From contig NC_134139.1 of NCBI RefSeq assembly GCF_033958435.1, positions 206,381,501 through 206,445,500 on the forward strand: a DNA stretch of 64,000 bases, given 5' to 3'. This document shows positions 24,635 through 36,623 of the stretch, piece after piece (position 1 is the first letter of the stretch; the number at the start of each line of letters is the position of its first letter). The position numbers were made by a program, and so were the translations under genes. The notes under the pieces were generated by a model that was given only the letters and a program-made list of their open reading frames with translations, had not been told where the DNA came from and searched no databases. Source of the stretch: Carettochelys insculpta (taxonomy: Eukaryota; Chordata; Testudines; Carettochelyidae).

Positions 24635-24805
24635 GTGTGAAATTGCTCCTTGTCAGGTGAAGCCCTGCCTGATAGAGAAAGGGCCTTATCAGATCCCAAT
24701 CAACATCTGAGAAAAGTGGCTGTAAGGTGTAACCCAGCAGAGAGGCAATGGCAGGTTGCCTAAAAAGGACATGGACAGATGACCTGCTCATGGGACAGGC
24801 TCCAT
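24635..24805 (-). repeat. Inner arm repeat (right half), reverse of 25053-25240
   Basis: 'gaccagatgacctgctcatg'-type sequence ending 'gggacaggctccatc' at 24805 is the complement of 'gatggagcctgtcagatgagcaggt' beginning at 25053. Upstream, 'ggtgtaacccagcagagaggcaatgg' pairs with 25105-25135. Together with 19925-20150 it forms one arm. Confidence 0.7.
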
Positions 24806-25052
24806 CTTAGACATTCTTCCACACAGGGAGGAACAATGGAATTCCCTCCACATGGGCGAAGACATAAGAGAATCATGAGGATCCTCCATCTTCGTCTTCA
24901 ATTCAGCTCATCACTTCAAGAGCATCTCTGCTGCGTGATGAGCCTGGAAAGATTCCTCACCCACCCTAACTAAGGATGTACAGGTTGAACCTCTCTAATT
25001 GGGTTCCCTCTCAGATGGCAACATCCATAATCCAGCATGATTTTAGTTACGA

Positions 25053-25460
25053 GATGGAGCCTGTCAGATGAGCAGGTCACCTGTCCATGCCCTTTTTAGG
25101 CACTCTCCCACTGCCTCTCTGCTGGGTTACACCTTACAGACAGATTCCTCAGAGGCTGATTGGAAACTGATAAGGCCATTTGTCCGTCAAGTACCGTTTG
25201 CCTTGACAAAAATCCTTTCACAATAGGTTGTCACACCTCCTATTGTGATGTCTCAGAAACGAAAATTCCAATCATAAGCACAGAGCCAATACTTAAAACT
25301 CCACATGTAAACATGACACACACACAAACAACATAAACAGTTTTGGCAAATCACTGGCTTTCAATAGACACCTCACTTGGCCCGCTTGGCATAAGATTTG
25401 GAGCAGAGCTAGGACGGTGGTTGCAACAATGTTTTGCCCTTTCACCTTGAAACCCAGTAA
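25053..25460 (+). repeat. Inner arm repeat, right side of the large inverted repeat
   Basis: This is the inverted partner of 24805-24635 and 20150-19925. About 247 bp of loop sequence (24806-25052) separates the arms. The loop contains a 'tacaggttgaacctctctaat' segment related to 51434. Confidence 0.7.
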
Positions 25461-25513
25461 CATCACAGCAGGACACCCAGCTCAGAAGTCAGTGCCACCA
25501 CCAGCAGTGGCAC
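25461..25513 (-). repeat. Hairpin-unit array, part before the Harbinger insertion
   Basis: 'cacccagctcagaagtcagtgccaccaccagcagtggcac' is one edge of the same unit array as 16620-18391, in inverse orientation. It is cut by the insertion at 25517. Confidence 0.6.
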
Positions 25514-25516
25514 AAA

Positions 25517-26226
25517 GGCTACGTCTACACGTGCACCCAACTTCGAAATAGCTTATTTCGATGTTGCGACATCGAAATAGGCTATTTCGATGAATAGCGT
25601 CTACACGTCCTCCAGGGCTGGCAACGTCGATGTTCAACTTCGACGTTGCTCAGCCCAACATCGAAATAGGCACAGCGAGGGAACGTCTACACGCCAAAGT
25701 AGCACACATCGAAATAAGGGAGCCAGGCACAGCTGCAGACAGGGTCACGGGGCGGACTCAACAGCAAGTCGCTCCCTTAAAGGGCCCCTCCCAGACACAC
25801 TTTCATTAAACAGTGCAAGATACACAGAGCCAACAACTAGTTGCAGACCCTGTATATGCAGCACAGACCCCCAGCTGCAGCAGCAGCAGCCAGAAGCCCT
25901 GGGCTAAGGGCTGCTGCCCACGGTGACCACAGAGCCCCGCAAGGGCTGGAGAGAGAGTATCTCTCAACCCCCCAGCTGATGGCCGCCATGGAGGACCCTG
26001 CTATTTCGATGTTGCGGGACGCGGATCGTCTACACGTCCCTACTTCGATGTTGAACGTCGAAGTAGGGCGCTATTCCCATCCGCTCATGGGGTTAGCGAC
26101 TTCGACGTCTCGCCGCCTAACGTCGATTTCAACTTCGAAATAGCGCCCAACACGTGTAGACGTGACGGGCGCTATTTCGAAGTTACTGCCGCTACTTCGA
26201 AGTAGCGTGCACGTGTAGACGCAGCC
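25517..26226. mobile_element. Non-autonomous PIF/Harbinger derivative, complete
   Basis: The ends 'ggctacgtctacacgtgcac' and 'gtgcacgtgtagacgcagcc' are near-perfect inverted repeats. They are flanked by AAA on both sides (25514-25516, 26227-26229), a 3-bp target duplication typical of the superfamily. The first ~280 bp and last ~300 bp match the ends of the autonomous element at 36223-41062. About 130 internal bp (25800-25930) are absent from that element but shared with the copy at 45155. It encodes no transposase. Confidence 0.92.
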
Positions 26227-26229
26227 AAA

Positions 26230-26640
26230 GGGATGTAGCAATACTATACCATGCCACCCTTCCTTCTGTGCTGCTGCTGGCAGCTGTGCGACCATCTGAG
26301 CTGGGCACCTGGACAGTGGCCACTTCTCTGTGGCTCAGAAGTAGCCCCACCACTGGCAGCACTGCAAAAGGAAGGTTGAAAATAGCACATCACTCCAGCC
26401 TTCCTTTTGCGCTGTGGCTAGTGCTGGTGCTGACTTCTGAGCTGGGTGACCTGCCAGCAGCCCTGCTCTGCTGCTGCCCAGTTCCAAAGGCAGTGCCACC
26501 ACCAGCAGCAGTGCAGATGGGAGGGTGACAATACCGTACCAGACCACCCTTCCTGCTGTGCTGCGGCTAGCAGTGGTGCTGCCATCTGAGCTGGGTGCCC
26601 ACACAGTGGCTGCTGCTCTCCAGCCACCCAGCTTGGAAGG
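26230..26640 (-). repeat. Hairpin-unit array, right arm
   Basis: Units continue after the Harbinger insertion ('cccttccttctgtgctgctg', 'ctgctctgctgctgcccagttccaaaggc'). The right arm has far fewer units than the left arm. Open frames here are compositional. Confidence 0.65.
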
Positions 26641-26900
26641 GCCTGAAATGTCACAGGCAGTTTTCAGTATTTCCAAAATCTGCCCAGAGGAAGATCAGGG
26701 GACCAAGGAAGAGGTCATGTCAGGGAAAGCCTGGACAGCCAGTGACCCTACTCATGACCTCCTACACTCACCTTGCGACCCCCATTTGGAGTGGGAGCCC
26801 CAGCTGGAGAAAGGCTGCACTGGGGGATTCCCCAATCACCTTGAAGTCCAACATGGCCAAAAGTTTCTTGCAGAGTGTTTCCTACAACTCCCGCTGACTC
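26640..26900 (-). repeat. Outer end of the right arm of the large inverted repeat
   Basis: It matches 16330-16620 in reverse: 'ttccaaaatctgcccagagg', 'ggggattccccaatcacc', 'tccaacatggccaaaag'. Similarity fades near 26895. Confidence 0.65.
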
Positions 26901-27344
26901 GGTCACAGATGGGGCCCTGCCAAATTCACCTGCATTCTAGACAATGCCACAGCCAGAGGCTGTACAAATTGATCAGTTTCATTCCTTTAGATGCTGTGGT
27001 GTGAAATTTCACAGTGCTCTAACCGTGGGGGTCCTGACCCCAAATGGGACTGTGTGGGGGCAGGGCAGGGGGGATTGTTTGCAAAGTTGTTGTAAGGAGG
27101 GGCCCCAAGAATGCCACCTTCACTTCTGTGCTGTGCAGATTTCACAGCCCACGAGACACTTTACACAGCTATGAATGTGGTAGCGCCCTACTCATAGATT
27201 CTCAGGGACGTTTTTCCTGCTCGTGGTCTGCACTAGATGGTCTTCTCCATCAGAATGGTTTGGCCCTGCTACAGCCACACAGGGGAATTCTTCAATTCAT
27301 TGAGTAGTACCCAGAGGCACTGAGACCTCATACTAGGGTGAGTG

Positions 27345-27425
27345 AAGGCTCTGCTCTACAGCATTGGTTGAGAGCCAGCTGGCCTTTAGCTCTAATAGTT
27401 GCAGGTTCAATCCCTGGTGCTAGCA
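27345..27425 (+). repeat. tRNA-derived SINE-like fragment
   Basis: 'ggttgagagccagctggcc...gcaggttcaatccctgg' has B-box-like spacing (ggttcaatcc) downstream of an A-box-like stretch. A genuine tRNA is unlikely because the arms do not pair well. Confidence 0.45.
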
Positions 27426-27429
27426 ACCC

Positions 27430-30040
27430 ACATCTGTTGGTGCTGCAATTGTATTTCCTGTTTCTTTTCTATCCAGCGTCACAGACTAAGGGGGATGGCA
27501 GCCCTCACTCAGGTGCTGGTGAGAAAGATGTGAGGAGGAGGAGGCCCTCTTCGTCTGCTCAAGTATTCAGTCCATCCATGTGCTACAGCCTCTCTCTCTC
27601 TCACTTCTTGTCCCTTCCCTGGATGGTGGATTTCATCCTCAGCTGCCCTGGCCTTGTTTATAACCTTCAGTGATCCTGGCCACTTGGCCAGCAGATTTGA
27701 CTTCAAGGATGGCATCAACAACAAACCCTCTCGCTGGGTTTAAATTTTCACATTCTGGCCCATTGTTGTCCATCTGTTCCTGGTTGTGAGATTTCAGGAG
27801 GTTCTCCTGTAACAAAGCCTGCAGGGGCTCCGAGTTTCCCTATGACAGATCATGTATTGCCCCATGTTGGCTGTTCCTGGACCTGGCTCCTCCCTGGTCT
27901 GGTGGAGGAGATTCAGGAGTCTGTGGTGCTGATTCACGCTCCAGTAGGGATGAGGGGAGGCCTGGGATGAACCAGGCTGAATGGCAGGATCTGAGGACTC
28001 GGCTCTCTGGCTGTTTCACCAGTTGAGTTCTAGCTTCCCAGAGTGTAACACAGTGTACAGTCCAATGTCCCCACAAAAGAAAAGATCTGCAGCCCCCACT
28101 GTTTCCTGTGGAGGGCTCAGGGTGTATTATGTCTCTCCCATCTTCTCCTCCCCAGGGAAAGGAAGAGAGGTCTGGGTCCCCCCATGAAATGGGTGGTTAG
28201 TGTAGGATCCTAGGCCTTCCCTCTCTACTGAGCATATGGTCACATGCCTCCACCAGGACCCTCCAGAGGTTTGAACAAAGGGGTCTGTTGGGTTAGGCCA
28301 AGGCTGGGCCCTGCTCTCAGGCCTGAGGCAGCTGCTGGTGGTAGAATCTCTCCTGCAGTCAGGACTCCTGCTGTGCCTTCTTCAGCATCTCCCCAGCTCA
28401 GTCTCCGTTCTCTGATGTCTCTCCCCGTTCCGAGCTGTCTGGCTCAGGGACGTGCAAAGGTGTATCCAGTGGTCAAAAGCGGGAGGATGTGGCTCCAGCT
28501 TGCTCAGGTCAGAAGAATTGTCAGCCTGCTCCTTGTGCCCAGCAATCTGGGAATCCCCTCTGCGCTCAGGGCTGTCAGGGGTTTGGTCTCTTGGTGTCAC
28601 TGGGGTTTGCCCCTGGATGTCTCTCTAGCAGTCTGCTGTCCAGAGCTCCTTCCTCCTGCCTGCTCACTCCTCCTTAGCCACCCAACCAGTCTACTTTCCA
28701 GCCCTGTGATCCTCCAGCTGCTGTTAGCCAGCCAATCAGCAGAGCCTGGCAGTGTCTGGATTAGCCCTTTGGTTTCTGAGCTAGCGTGTGAGAACATAGA
28801 CCCCATGACAGGCTTCTCTGGAACGCCTCCTCCAGCTGGAGCAGGTTCTGCAGGGGTGGGGTGGTGAGGTCCCAGCAGCCCAGGCTGTGTTCTAACCCCT
28901 CCAGGCCCAGTGGTGGGTTCTACACCCCATCAGAGGCACATGCCCCATAGAGCCTCGGGCACACGGCGACAGGGTCAGAATGAGTGAAGCTGATGTATTA
29001 CCTGAGCCATGACGTCCTCCTGTCTCAAGAGAACAGGGACTTGGCTGCCCCCAGGAATCAGGGAGGCTCATTGCCAATTGACCCCCCGCCAGATGGAGTC
29101 ATCTTCCTCTGTAGTGACCTGCAGTGTCAGAAACTTCCCCACCCTCCTTGCAGGAGGAGCTCCTGCCTCCATTCTCTCCTCTCCCTACGACAGCTGTTCC
29201 TCAGCAGCTGCTCTTTGGCAGATTTCTCTGCCTGCTGTGGGTGTCTGTGTTCTCCCATTCCCATGGGATGTGTCCCTGGCCCCACAGAATAGCAGGGCTC
29301 CCTATGGAAGGTGGTGTATCCTCGGTGCCTGGGAAGGGGTCGGTTGTAAATGGAGTAGGGGGAGAAGGAGAGAGACAGACTTGTCCTCCAGCAGGGGTCA
29401 GTCTCTGAGGTTTTGGTGAGTTTCAGGAGGGCTCCGATTACCCACTGGGGGACCGTCTGCGATGGGAAATGGATCATTTCTTCTGGGGTCCCATTGTCTG
29501 GCTCCTGTCGGTGTCACTGTTCTATTGGGTCCCATTTCCCAGTGGGGATTTCCTACCTGTGGCCTGGCAGCAGTTTGCAGAGCCGGTAAATCCCCTCCCT
29601 GGCCGGCCGGTGTGCTCAGCTGGTCACTGATGGACGGTCGCACCTAAGCCACCGAGTTCCCTAGTGCTGAGTTCTAATGGGAGGGAAGGAGAGGGGGCCC
29701 CATCAGCGTTCTCCTGTCAGCTCCCAGTCTCCTCGGCAGGGAGTCTGTCTCTCCCCTGGTCCCTCTGCTGGAGACACTGGGGGAGGGGAGCTAGAGCTAG
29801 TCCCTCAGCTCCTTCTGGCCCTGGCACCACAGAATAGCAGTCAAGCCCCCCAGCCCCCTGCCACCCTCCCCGAGGCTGAGATGTTGTGCTTGGTGGGGTG
29901 TGTGTGTGGAATACCTGACTCATTGATCCTGGAGCTTGAGAAGGGGTTTGTCGCTGTAGCCAGACAGAGTCTCCCCCTTACAAGCCAGCTTGCTCATTGC
30001 CCCCCCCACTGAGGAGCACACAGGGCCCGGAAATGGCTGC
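27430..30040. other. No gene recognised
   Basis: Several open frames exceed 100 codons (the largest is 28244-28867, 207 codons). None shows a known domain, and frames overlap on both strands. A CCAAT motif occurs at about 28729. Confidence 0.35.
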
Positions 30041-30044
30041 TGAC

Positions 30045-31025
30045 AGCACAGTCTTTGATGCCCTCATTGAGGCCCAGATATGCTAGCTTATCGTGACCCT
30101 GAGAAGCAGAAAGTACAGCTAGAAGGCTAACAGGCCAGACTGTCAACATGAGAGTGGGGGGACCCTCAAGAAATCACCCCAGCTGGCATTGATCAATATG
30201 ATGCACACACACAATCACCCAGAAGGGGACGTGCCCCGCCCGCACAAAAGAATGTCCTGTACTCCTAAATTGCTTATCTCTTGTCTTACAAGTGCAAACT
30301 AAGTAGAAATGCCCTTGTAACAAACTGGAGTCACAAAGACAGACCAGTATGATCTGGCATCATAGATAAGAAAGAGAATACGTAACCCAAAAGGGGTATA
30401 AAAGATGGGTCCAGCAGAACTCTAACTTTGAGTGCATTCCAACCAACTACCTGCTGGTCGGGTCAGGTGATTGCCTCCCGAGGTCCACAACTGGGGACGC
30501 CCAACCTCGTATTCGTCTTTCCGTGGAATTGAGTGACCGATCTGGCTTGGCTACGCTGGTATCGAGAGACGCAGAGAGGGTAAGATACACCCATGCTAGG
30601 TCTCTGACTTTTTTTTGTGCACAGCTAAAGAATTAGAGCTCTGTAACTAGATGTCATTGTGCCAAGATATCATTGTGTTAGATGATCACAGATATCTTTG
30701 TATTGGATTGTAACGTAACTTGTTAACACCTGTACTTTGCTAGCATATAAGAAGTAAACAATAGCCTTTTGTAACCGCAGGCTTATAACTGTAGCTTAAT
30801 AAACTTGTAACTAGTTAAGATCCAAGCCTAACTATTTTGTTAACCCTTTTGTTACTGCAACACAGCCGGCACAACAAAAGAACTTTAACCGTTTGGTTAC
30901 TACAGCCTGGCCGTGGGTGAGTGTGCTAGGAGCTGCCTGCTCTAACAGTAAAAAACTGGGTTGCTTAGGACCCAGGGGAGTACCTCACCGCACATTACCC
31001 GGCCACCGGCTAACAGTCGCCAGGT
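30045..31025 (+). mobile_element. LTR-like segment
   Basis: A TATAAAA box (30397-30403) is followed about 400 bp later by AATAAA (30798-30803) with no open frame between, an arrangement like the U3-R-U5 of a retroviral or Gypsy-type LTR. A/T-rich sequence with 'taacttgttaacacctgtac' lies upstream of the poly(A) signal. I could not define the TG...CA ends or a target duplication, so this may instead be an ordinary promoter plus terminal exon. Confidence 0.4.
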
Positions 31026-31047
31026 GTCTTTGTCAATCTAGATGGGG

Positions 31048-31911
31048 TCAGTGTTCAGTGTCTGGGCCGGTCCTGTCCTTTCTGAGCTCCTCAGTCATGA
31101 ACAGCCCATCAGGATGGAGACGGTCCCCCTGCCCCTCACTGCTTGGCAGCTCCTGGTCAGAGGTAGGGAGTGACTGTGAAGACAATTCCCCCTCACACTC
31201 CCCCACACCAATCTCAGTGCCGGTCGGTGAGAAGATCTGGTTCCCTTCAGGCCCTGCTGTGTCCCGAGGAAGGCGTCTGGGGCTGGGGGAGGTTGGGTAG
31301 CGGGTGTGTGAGGGGGTTTGAGCCTCCCACCGCCAAAGCCAGCCAGGGCCCTGATTTGAATTCTCATCTGCTTCCCTGTCTCTGAAGGCGGAGGGGACCT
31401 GCAGAGCACGGCCCTGATGGCCCTGACCCGGGACAACCCCCTGGGTGTAGGTTATGGGCACTGCCTGGAGAATGGATTTCCAATCCCTCCTTTGCAGTTC
31501 CCCCCAGTTCTGAGGAAAAACTGCCCCCGGCTGCTCTCGCCCGTGCTCCCCTCCCAGGGGTACTGGAGTCTGTCCTGGCCGGGGACTGTGCCGGCAGATT
31601 ACCCCGCACAGCCTGCCTGAGGTCAGGCAAGCCCTTGTGCAGAGCCTGAGCCATGGGTCACAACTGGGAACCGGGGAAATCTTCTGCTCCCCATCACTCA
31701 CCATCTCCTGAGCCAATAAGCAGCAAGTCTCTGAGAGGCGGGAGGCAGAGTGGTCCCAAAGGAAGGGACAGGGCACCACCAGGGGATCAGCCTCAAAGCA
31801 ATTCCAGCCCCAGCTCTTTGGGATGCCTCCACACAGCCAGAAGGAGGTGGGAGGGGGGTCTCTGAGGTTGCCCTTTGTGCCTCTGTCCTGCTTAGCTGAT
31901 GGCAGGCTCAC
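31048..31911 (-). other. Open frame of 287 codons, unrecognised
   Basis: This is the longest single frame outside the transposons. The translation is rich in P, G, S and R and shows no family motif. The opposite strand is open over parts of it too. It could be a chance frame or part of a poorly conserved exon. Nothing else supports it as a gene. Confidence 0.2.
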
Positions 31912-33080
31912 TCTTTGAGGTCACCAGCCTCCAACCCCAGTCCTCCAATAGGCTGAGGTCCTGCACCAGACCTTTGTGATGTCACTGCCACCCCCCCCCC
32001 CGCCCTACGAGGCTGGTGTCCTGCCCCCAGCCAGCCCCTTGGGACACACTGACGGCCCATCACACAGCGCTCTCCAACGAGCTACAGACCAACCATTGCT
32101 CAGAGTCATTATTCAGCCAGTACTTGGGGAGAACTGGCCCATGGGTGAGAACCAGGAGCTGCACAGGGGCCAATCATTGCAGGGACACAGAACCATCCCC
32201 CACACCCATGACAGCTTGGGACGGGTTTGTCTGGTGTTAAGAGAGAACAAAGGGACCTGAGTCTTCCCCGACAATAGCCCTCTGATCAACCAATCAGCAT
32301 GGAGAATATGAGAGGTGGGCGGGATGGGGGAGTCTCAGCAGATGTCCCAAAGGATGGCCCAGGTCAGCATGAGAGGGGATCAGTCCCAGAGCAGTTCCAG
32401 CCCCACCTCTGTGTGAGGGCCTCCCACAATGAGAGCAAACCTCCCCCCGCCGACAGGCACGCGCGCGCACACACACACACACACCCCATCACCATCACCA
32501 TCACCATCACCATCAGCCTCCTTGCTGGAGGGAGGGAAGACAGGAAGAGGGGACAAGAATCAAGAGACGAAGGGGAAGAGGGAAGGAAGGAGACGGGAAA
32601 CCTGAACGAACGACCCAACAGCCCCAGCGATTCGACAGGACAAAGTCTTTAGCCTGGTGATTTCTGTGCCTAGAGATCAGCTGGTCCCAGGGGGTCGAAT
32701 GCAGCAGGCACCAGCCCCCTCGGAGGCTCTCACCTTCCAGCCAGGCTGCACAGTCGGTGGTGGGGAGGGAGAAAATGCCGACAAGGCTCCTCCTCAGGCT
32801 CATGAGGATTAATCCGAATTCGCTCTCCAGCCCCCGGGGGCCGTGGGAAGGAGCCTGGGGGCTGCAAAGCCACCGGAGTCTCCGAGGTTGCTCCTGCCTC
32901 GCGCCTCTGTCCTGACTGGCTGTTGTCACGGTCGCTCTGTGAGGTCATCAGCTGCCCACCCCAGTCCTCCAATAGGCTGAGGTCCTGCACCAGGTCTTTG
33001 TGATGTCACTGCCACACCCACCCCTCCCCTCCCAGGCTGGTGTCCTGCCCCTGGCCAGCCTCTTGGGATGTTTGAGCGGC
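31750..33080. repeat. Duplicated CCAAT-containing segment
   Basis: 31860-32060 and 32880-33080 share 'ccccagtcctccaataggct', 'gaggtcctgcacca', 'tttgtgatgtcactgccac' and 'ggctggtgtcctgccc'. Upstream, 31770-31830 and 32365-32430 share 'ggggatcag.c' and 'gcagttccagccccacctct'. Each late block has a CCAAT box. This looks like a local duplication of a roughly 0.6-1.0 kb unit, possibly regulatory. Confidence 0.6.
32461..32517 (+). repeat. Microsatellites (AC)n and (CAT/CAC)n
   Basis: 'gcgcgcacacacacacacac' is followed directly by several 'catcac' repeats. Confidence 0.95.
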
Positions 33081-33189
33081 TTCCCCTGGGTCATCCCACC
33101 TGACGAGAGCTGAGTCTGGGGAGCAAGCTGGCTGCACCATGGACCCCCCAGGCTGCTCCCGAGGCCACGCGCAGTTTGTCATTGATTAG

Positions 33190-33610
33190 GAGATAATGAG
33201 GCCAGACAGGACCATTAGAGCATCGACTCTGAGCCCTGCCTGTCCCAGGCCTCCTGTGTGCCAGTAGCTCAGTCCTGATCCAAGCACACCCCAGCAGGGC
33301 GTCAGGTCATCATCAGGAGACATCTAGAAATGGAGAATCTGTAACTTGCTTTGCTAGTTTGTTCCAGAGGTGAATCGTCCTCCCTGTGCCATGTTTGTGC
33401 CTTATTTTGAATGTGAGTGTGTCTGGTTCCCACCACCATCCAGCCACTGGTCTATTCAGCCTTCCTCTGCGCATTGCCCAGCTCTGTCACTCCTGACATG
33501 TTCTCCCCAGGGAGGCTCTGAGACAATTCAATGAGGTCACTGCTCAGCCTCTTTTGTAGAAGCTAAAACCCCCAGGTCCCTTCCCATAGCTCACAAGGAG
33601 GTGTTTTCTG
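33190..33610 (-). mobile_element. Old CR1-like 3' fragment
   Basis: 'aatgaggccagacaggacca' and then 'gagcatcgactctgagccctg...tgtcccaggcc' resemble the 3' UTR of a sauropsid CR1 read in reverse. 'ttgttccagaggtgaatcgtcctccctgtg' matches the region that encodes the LNIRKNF-type tail. It is strongly decayed. Confidence 0.5.
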
Positions 33611-34260
33611 CAGCCCTCAAAACACTGGGCCCCTTTGCCATTAGACACTGCACCCATGGCGGTGTGCCCCCTCACCCTACTGCATCAGCACAGCATATGC
33701 TGAACAGTGAATCTCAGCTTCCAGTTCCTCTCCGAATCTGCAGCACGGAGGAGAGGCCTCCCGATCCCTGCCTCGGGCAGCAGCATCAGCCCCATTTTAC
33801 AGGTGGGAAAAACGAGGCACAGAGACGATAATGGACTTGCCCATGCCCCACAAAACACTTGGAACCTGTCTAAGGATCCTGGTCTCTCCTGCCTGTGCTT
33901 TGACCACAAGATTGCAATGCTCTCTCTGCTTGTGCATTACTCACATTCCCACCCCCAGGGGCTGGCCAGTCTCTTTAGACAATACGAGCTCATTGTTCCC
34001 TCAGTCATGGCTCTTGACTTCTGCTGCCATTGTTGGCTCTTTGTGTGCTGTCTTTGTCCAGCATCTGGCCCGGGGGGTCCTGCTCCCTGGCTGTGTCTCC
34101 GAGGGGCTCCCCATCGTCTGACGTTCCCTCCTGGCTGGCACCTGCAAATGCCCTGCACCACCTTACACTCAGCTGAGTCACTGCTTTTCCATGATTTTGC
34201 ACCTGGCACACGCTAGATCCTGGTGAGGTTGGTGAGGAGACATCAAGGGGAGGTGGCCAG

Positions 34261-34450
34261 TGTTCCCTGTAACCTGAGTACTTCGCCGGCCACCCACGAG
34301 AGAGTCTGGGGCTGCCCAGCTGATTTGCAGAGCACCGGACAGGAGGCAGCCTTTGTTTGTTTCTATTGGTGGTGCACAGCCGCACGTGCCTTGCTGAACA
34401 CAACAACATTTAATCTGCCCAGGGATGGGAAAAATTAGAGGGACCCCTGG
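34261..34450 (+). repeat. ~180-bp dispersed repeat, copy 2
   Basis: It runs from 'gttccctgtaacctgagtac' through 'tttctattggtggtgcacag' to 'gggatgggaaaaattagagg'. This is the best-preserved copy of the family. Confidence 0.65.
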
Positions 34451-35089
34451 AGGGGGTCCCAAAAACATAAGCTGCATCTAGAGAAGTGAGATCACAAGGT
34501 CAGTAAAGGGGTCCTGAATGGGAGCCCTAGTGGAGGACTCCAGACACTGCCCACTGCCCCAGGAAGGAGTCCAAGGAGCTGGTGGGTGCTGGTTGGAGGA
34601 ACTCTAAGGAGTAATGAACAGGAAAGGGTCAGGAAATATGCCCCGGAGTCACAGTCACTGGTCTCCTGGCTTCCTCCTCCTGGGTAGTCCAGACTTTGCA
34701 GGGCCGCAGGCAGTACGTGGACAAGTACAGGCAGAAATGCAGCCAGACACTGAGCGAGAGGCTGGAAAGGAGGCCGGACCCTGGCATGCAGCTGGTGGTG
34801 TGCACCGCCTGACTGGCCTAGATGCAGACTCCTCAGAGGTACCACAGGAGCAGTTGGGTCAGAGTCACACTGTGCAGGGACCGGTGCCAGGCCCAGGAGA
34901 CTTCTCCAGGACCTCTCTGCCAGGCGCCAGCCAGGGCGGTTCTCCGATGGCCGTCTGTGCACTGGAAAGTAGACGGCGGTGCTGTATTCATTTCCAGGAG
35001 GTCCCTCCACAGCCCTTCAACAGTGAAGGCTTCCATCAGCTGTCACCAATGCGCAAAGGCCGACCCTTCACTGGGCTCCCAGGGACCAG

Positions 35090-35280
35090 TGTTCCCTGTA
35101 AGGTGAGCACTGGGGTGGCCACCCAGGAGAGATGCAGGTGCCACCCAGTGGATTAGCAGAACACCCACAGTGGCCAGCCTGTGTTTCTATGGGTGGTGCA
35201 CCCATGCACGTGCCTTGCAGCCCAGAATAACATTTATTTTACGCATGGCTGGAAAAATTTAGCGAGGCCCCTGCTGGGTA
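35090..35280 (+). repeat. ~180-bp dispersed repeat, copy 3
   Basis: It starts 'gttccctgtaaggtgagcac', contains 'tttctatgggtggtgcaccc' and ends 'ggctggaaaaatttagcgag'. It lies about 640 bp from copy 2 in the same orientation. Confidence 0.65.
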
Positions 35281-35369
35281 CCTCCATGGTTCCTGCTAAT
35301 TTCCCAGGGAGCCAGGAACCTGGGAAACAACTGGAGCACTGAGTCGAACAGATCTCTGCACAGTCAGAC

Positions 35370-36205
35370 CCCTGAGCTCAAACAAATTGGAAGACTGGGC
35401 TGCAAGAAATCGGATGAGGTTCAATAAGGCCAAGTACAGAGTCCTGCTTTTGGGCCGGAAGAATCCCAAGCATTGTTACAGGCTGGGGTCTGACTGGCCT
35501 GGGAGTAGTTTTGCAGAAAAGGACCTGGGAGTTGTAGTGGACGAGAAGCTGGACATGAGTCAACAGTGTGCCATTGTAGCCAAGAAGGCTAATGGCATAT
35601 TAGGTTGCATCAAGAGGAGTGTTGCCAGTAGATCCAGAGAAGTGATTCTTCCTCTTTATTTGGCTTTGGTGAGGCTGCATCTGGAGTCCTGTGTCCAGTT
35701 CTGGGCCCCCAGTTATAGGAAGGATGTGGATACACTGGAGAGGGTCCAGCAAAGGGCAACCAAAATAATTAGGGGGCTGGAGCATATGATCTATGAAGAA
35801 AGGTTGAGGGAATTGGGACTGTTTAGTCTGCAGAAGAGAAGACTGAGGCAGGACTTGATAACAGCCTTCAACTTACTGAAGGGAGGTTGCAAAGTGGCTG
35901 GAGAGAGGCTGTTCACAGTGGTCATGGATGGCAGAACATGGAACAATGGTCTCATGTTGCAGTTGGAAAGGTCCAGGTTGAACATTAGGAAAAGCTTTTT
36001 CACTAGGAGGGTGGTGAAGCATTGGAATGGTCTACCCAGGGAAGTAGTGGAGTCTCCATCCCTGGAGGCATTTAAGTCTTGCCTGGACAAATCCCTGGTG
36101 GGGCTGATCTGATGGGTTTGGTCTTGATTAGAGCAGGGGGCTGGACTCAATGGCTTTTTTAGGTCTCTTCCAGCTCTATTGTTCTATGATTCTATGATTC
36201 TATTG
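35370..36205 (+). mobile_element. CR1 LINE, 5'-truncated 3' end
   Basis: A single open frame of 241 codons (35387-36112) covers the C-terminal RT region: [62 protein letters not shown] and [20 protein letters not shown]. The tail 'tctatgattctatgattcta' closes it. The intact frame suggests a fairly recent insertion. The Harbinger element begins 18 bp downstream. Confidence 0.92.
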
Positions 36206-36580
36206 CTTAGTTACCACTCTTTGGCTACGTCTACACGTGAAGCCTACATCGAAATAGTTTATTTCGATGTTGCGACATCGAAATAGCCTATTTCGATGAA
36301 TAGCATCTACACGTCCTCCAGGGCCGGCAACGTCGATGTTCAACTTCGACGTTGCTCAGCCCAACATCGAAATAGGCGCAGTGAGGGAACGTCTACACGT
36401 CAAAGTAGCACACATCGAAATAGGGATGCCAGGCACAGCTGCAGACAGGGTCAACGGGCGGACTAGCGCTTCCGGGGCAACAGCTAGCTGCTCCCTTAAA
36501 GGGCCCCTCCCACATACACTCAGCCTGCACAGCACGCGGTCTGAGGAGCCATAGGCACACAGACCCCGGGCGCCGCAGTC

Positions 36581-36588
36581 ATGGACCC

Positions 36589-36623
<35 letters not shown>

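Noticed and set aside
28244..28867. Open frame of 207 codons
   Set aside because: The translation has no recognisable family, and no promoter or splice context supports it.
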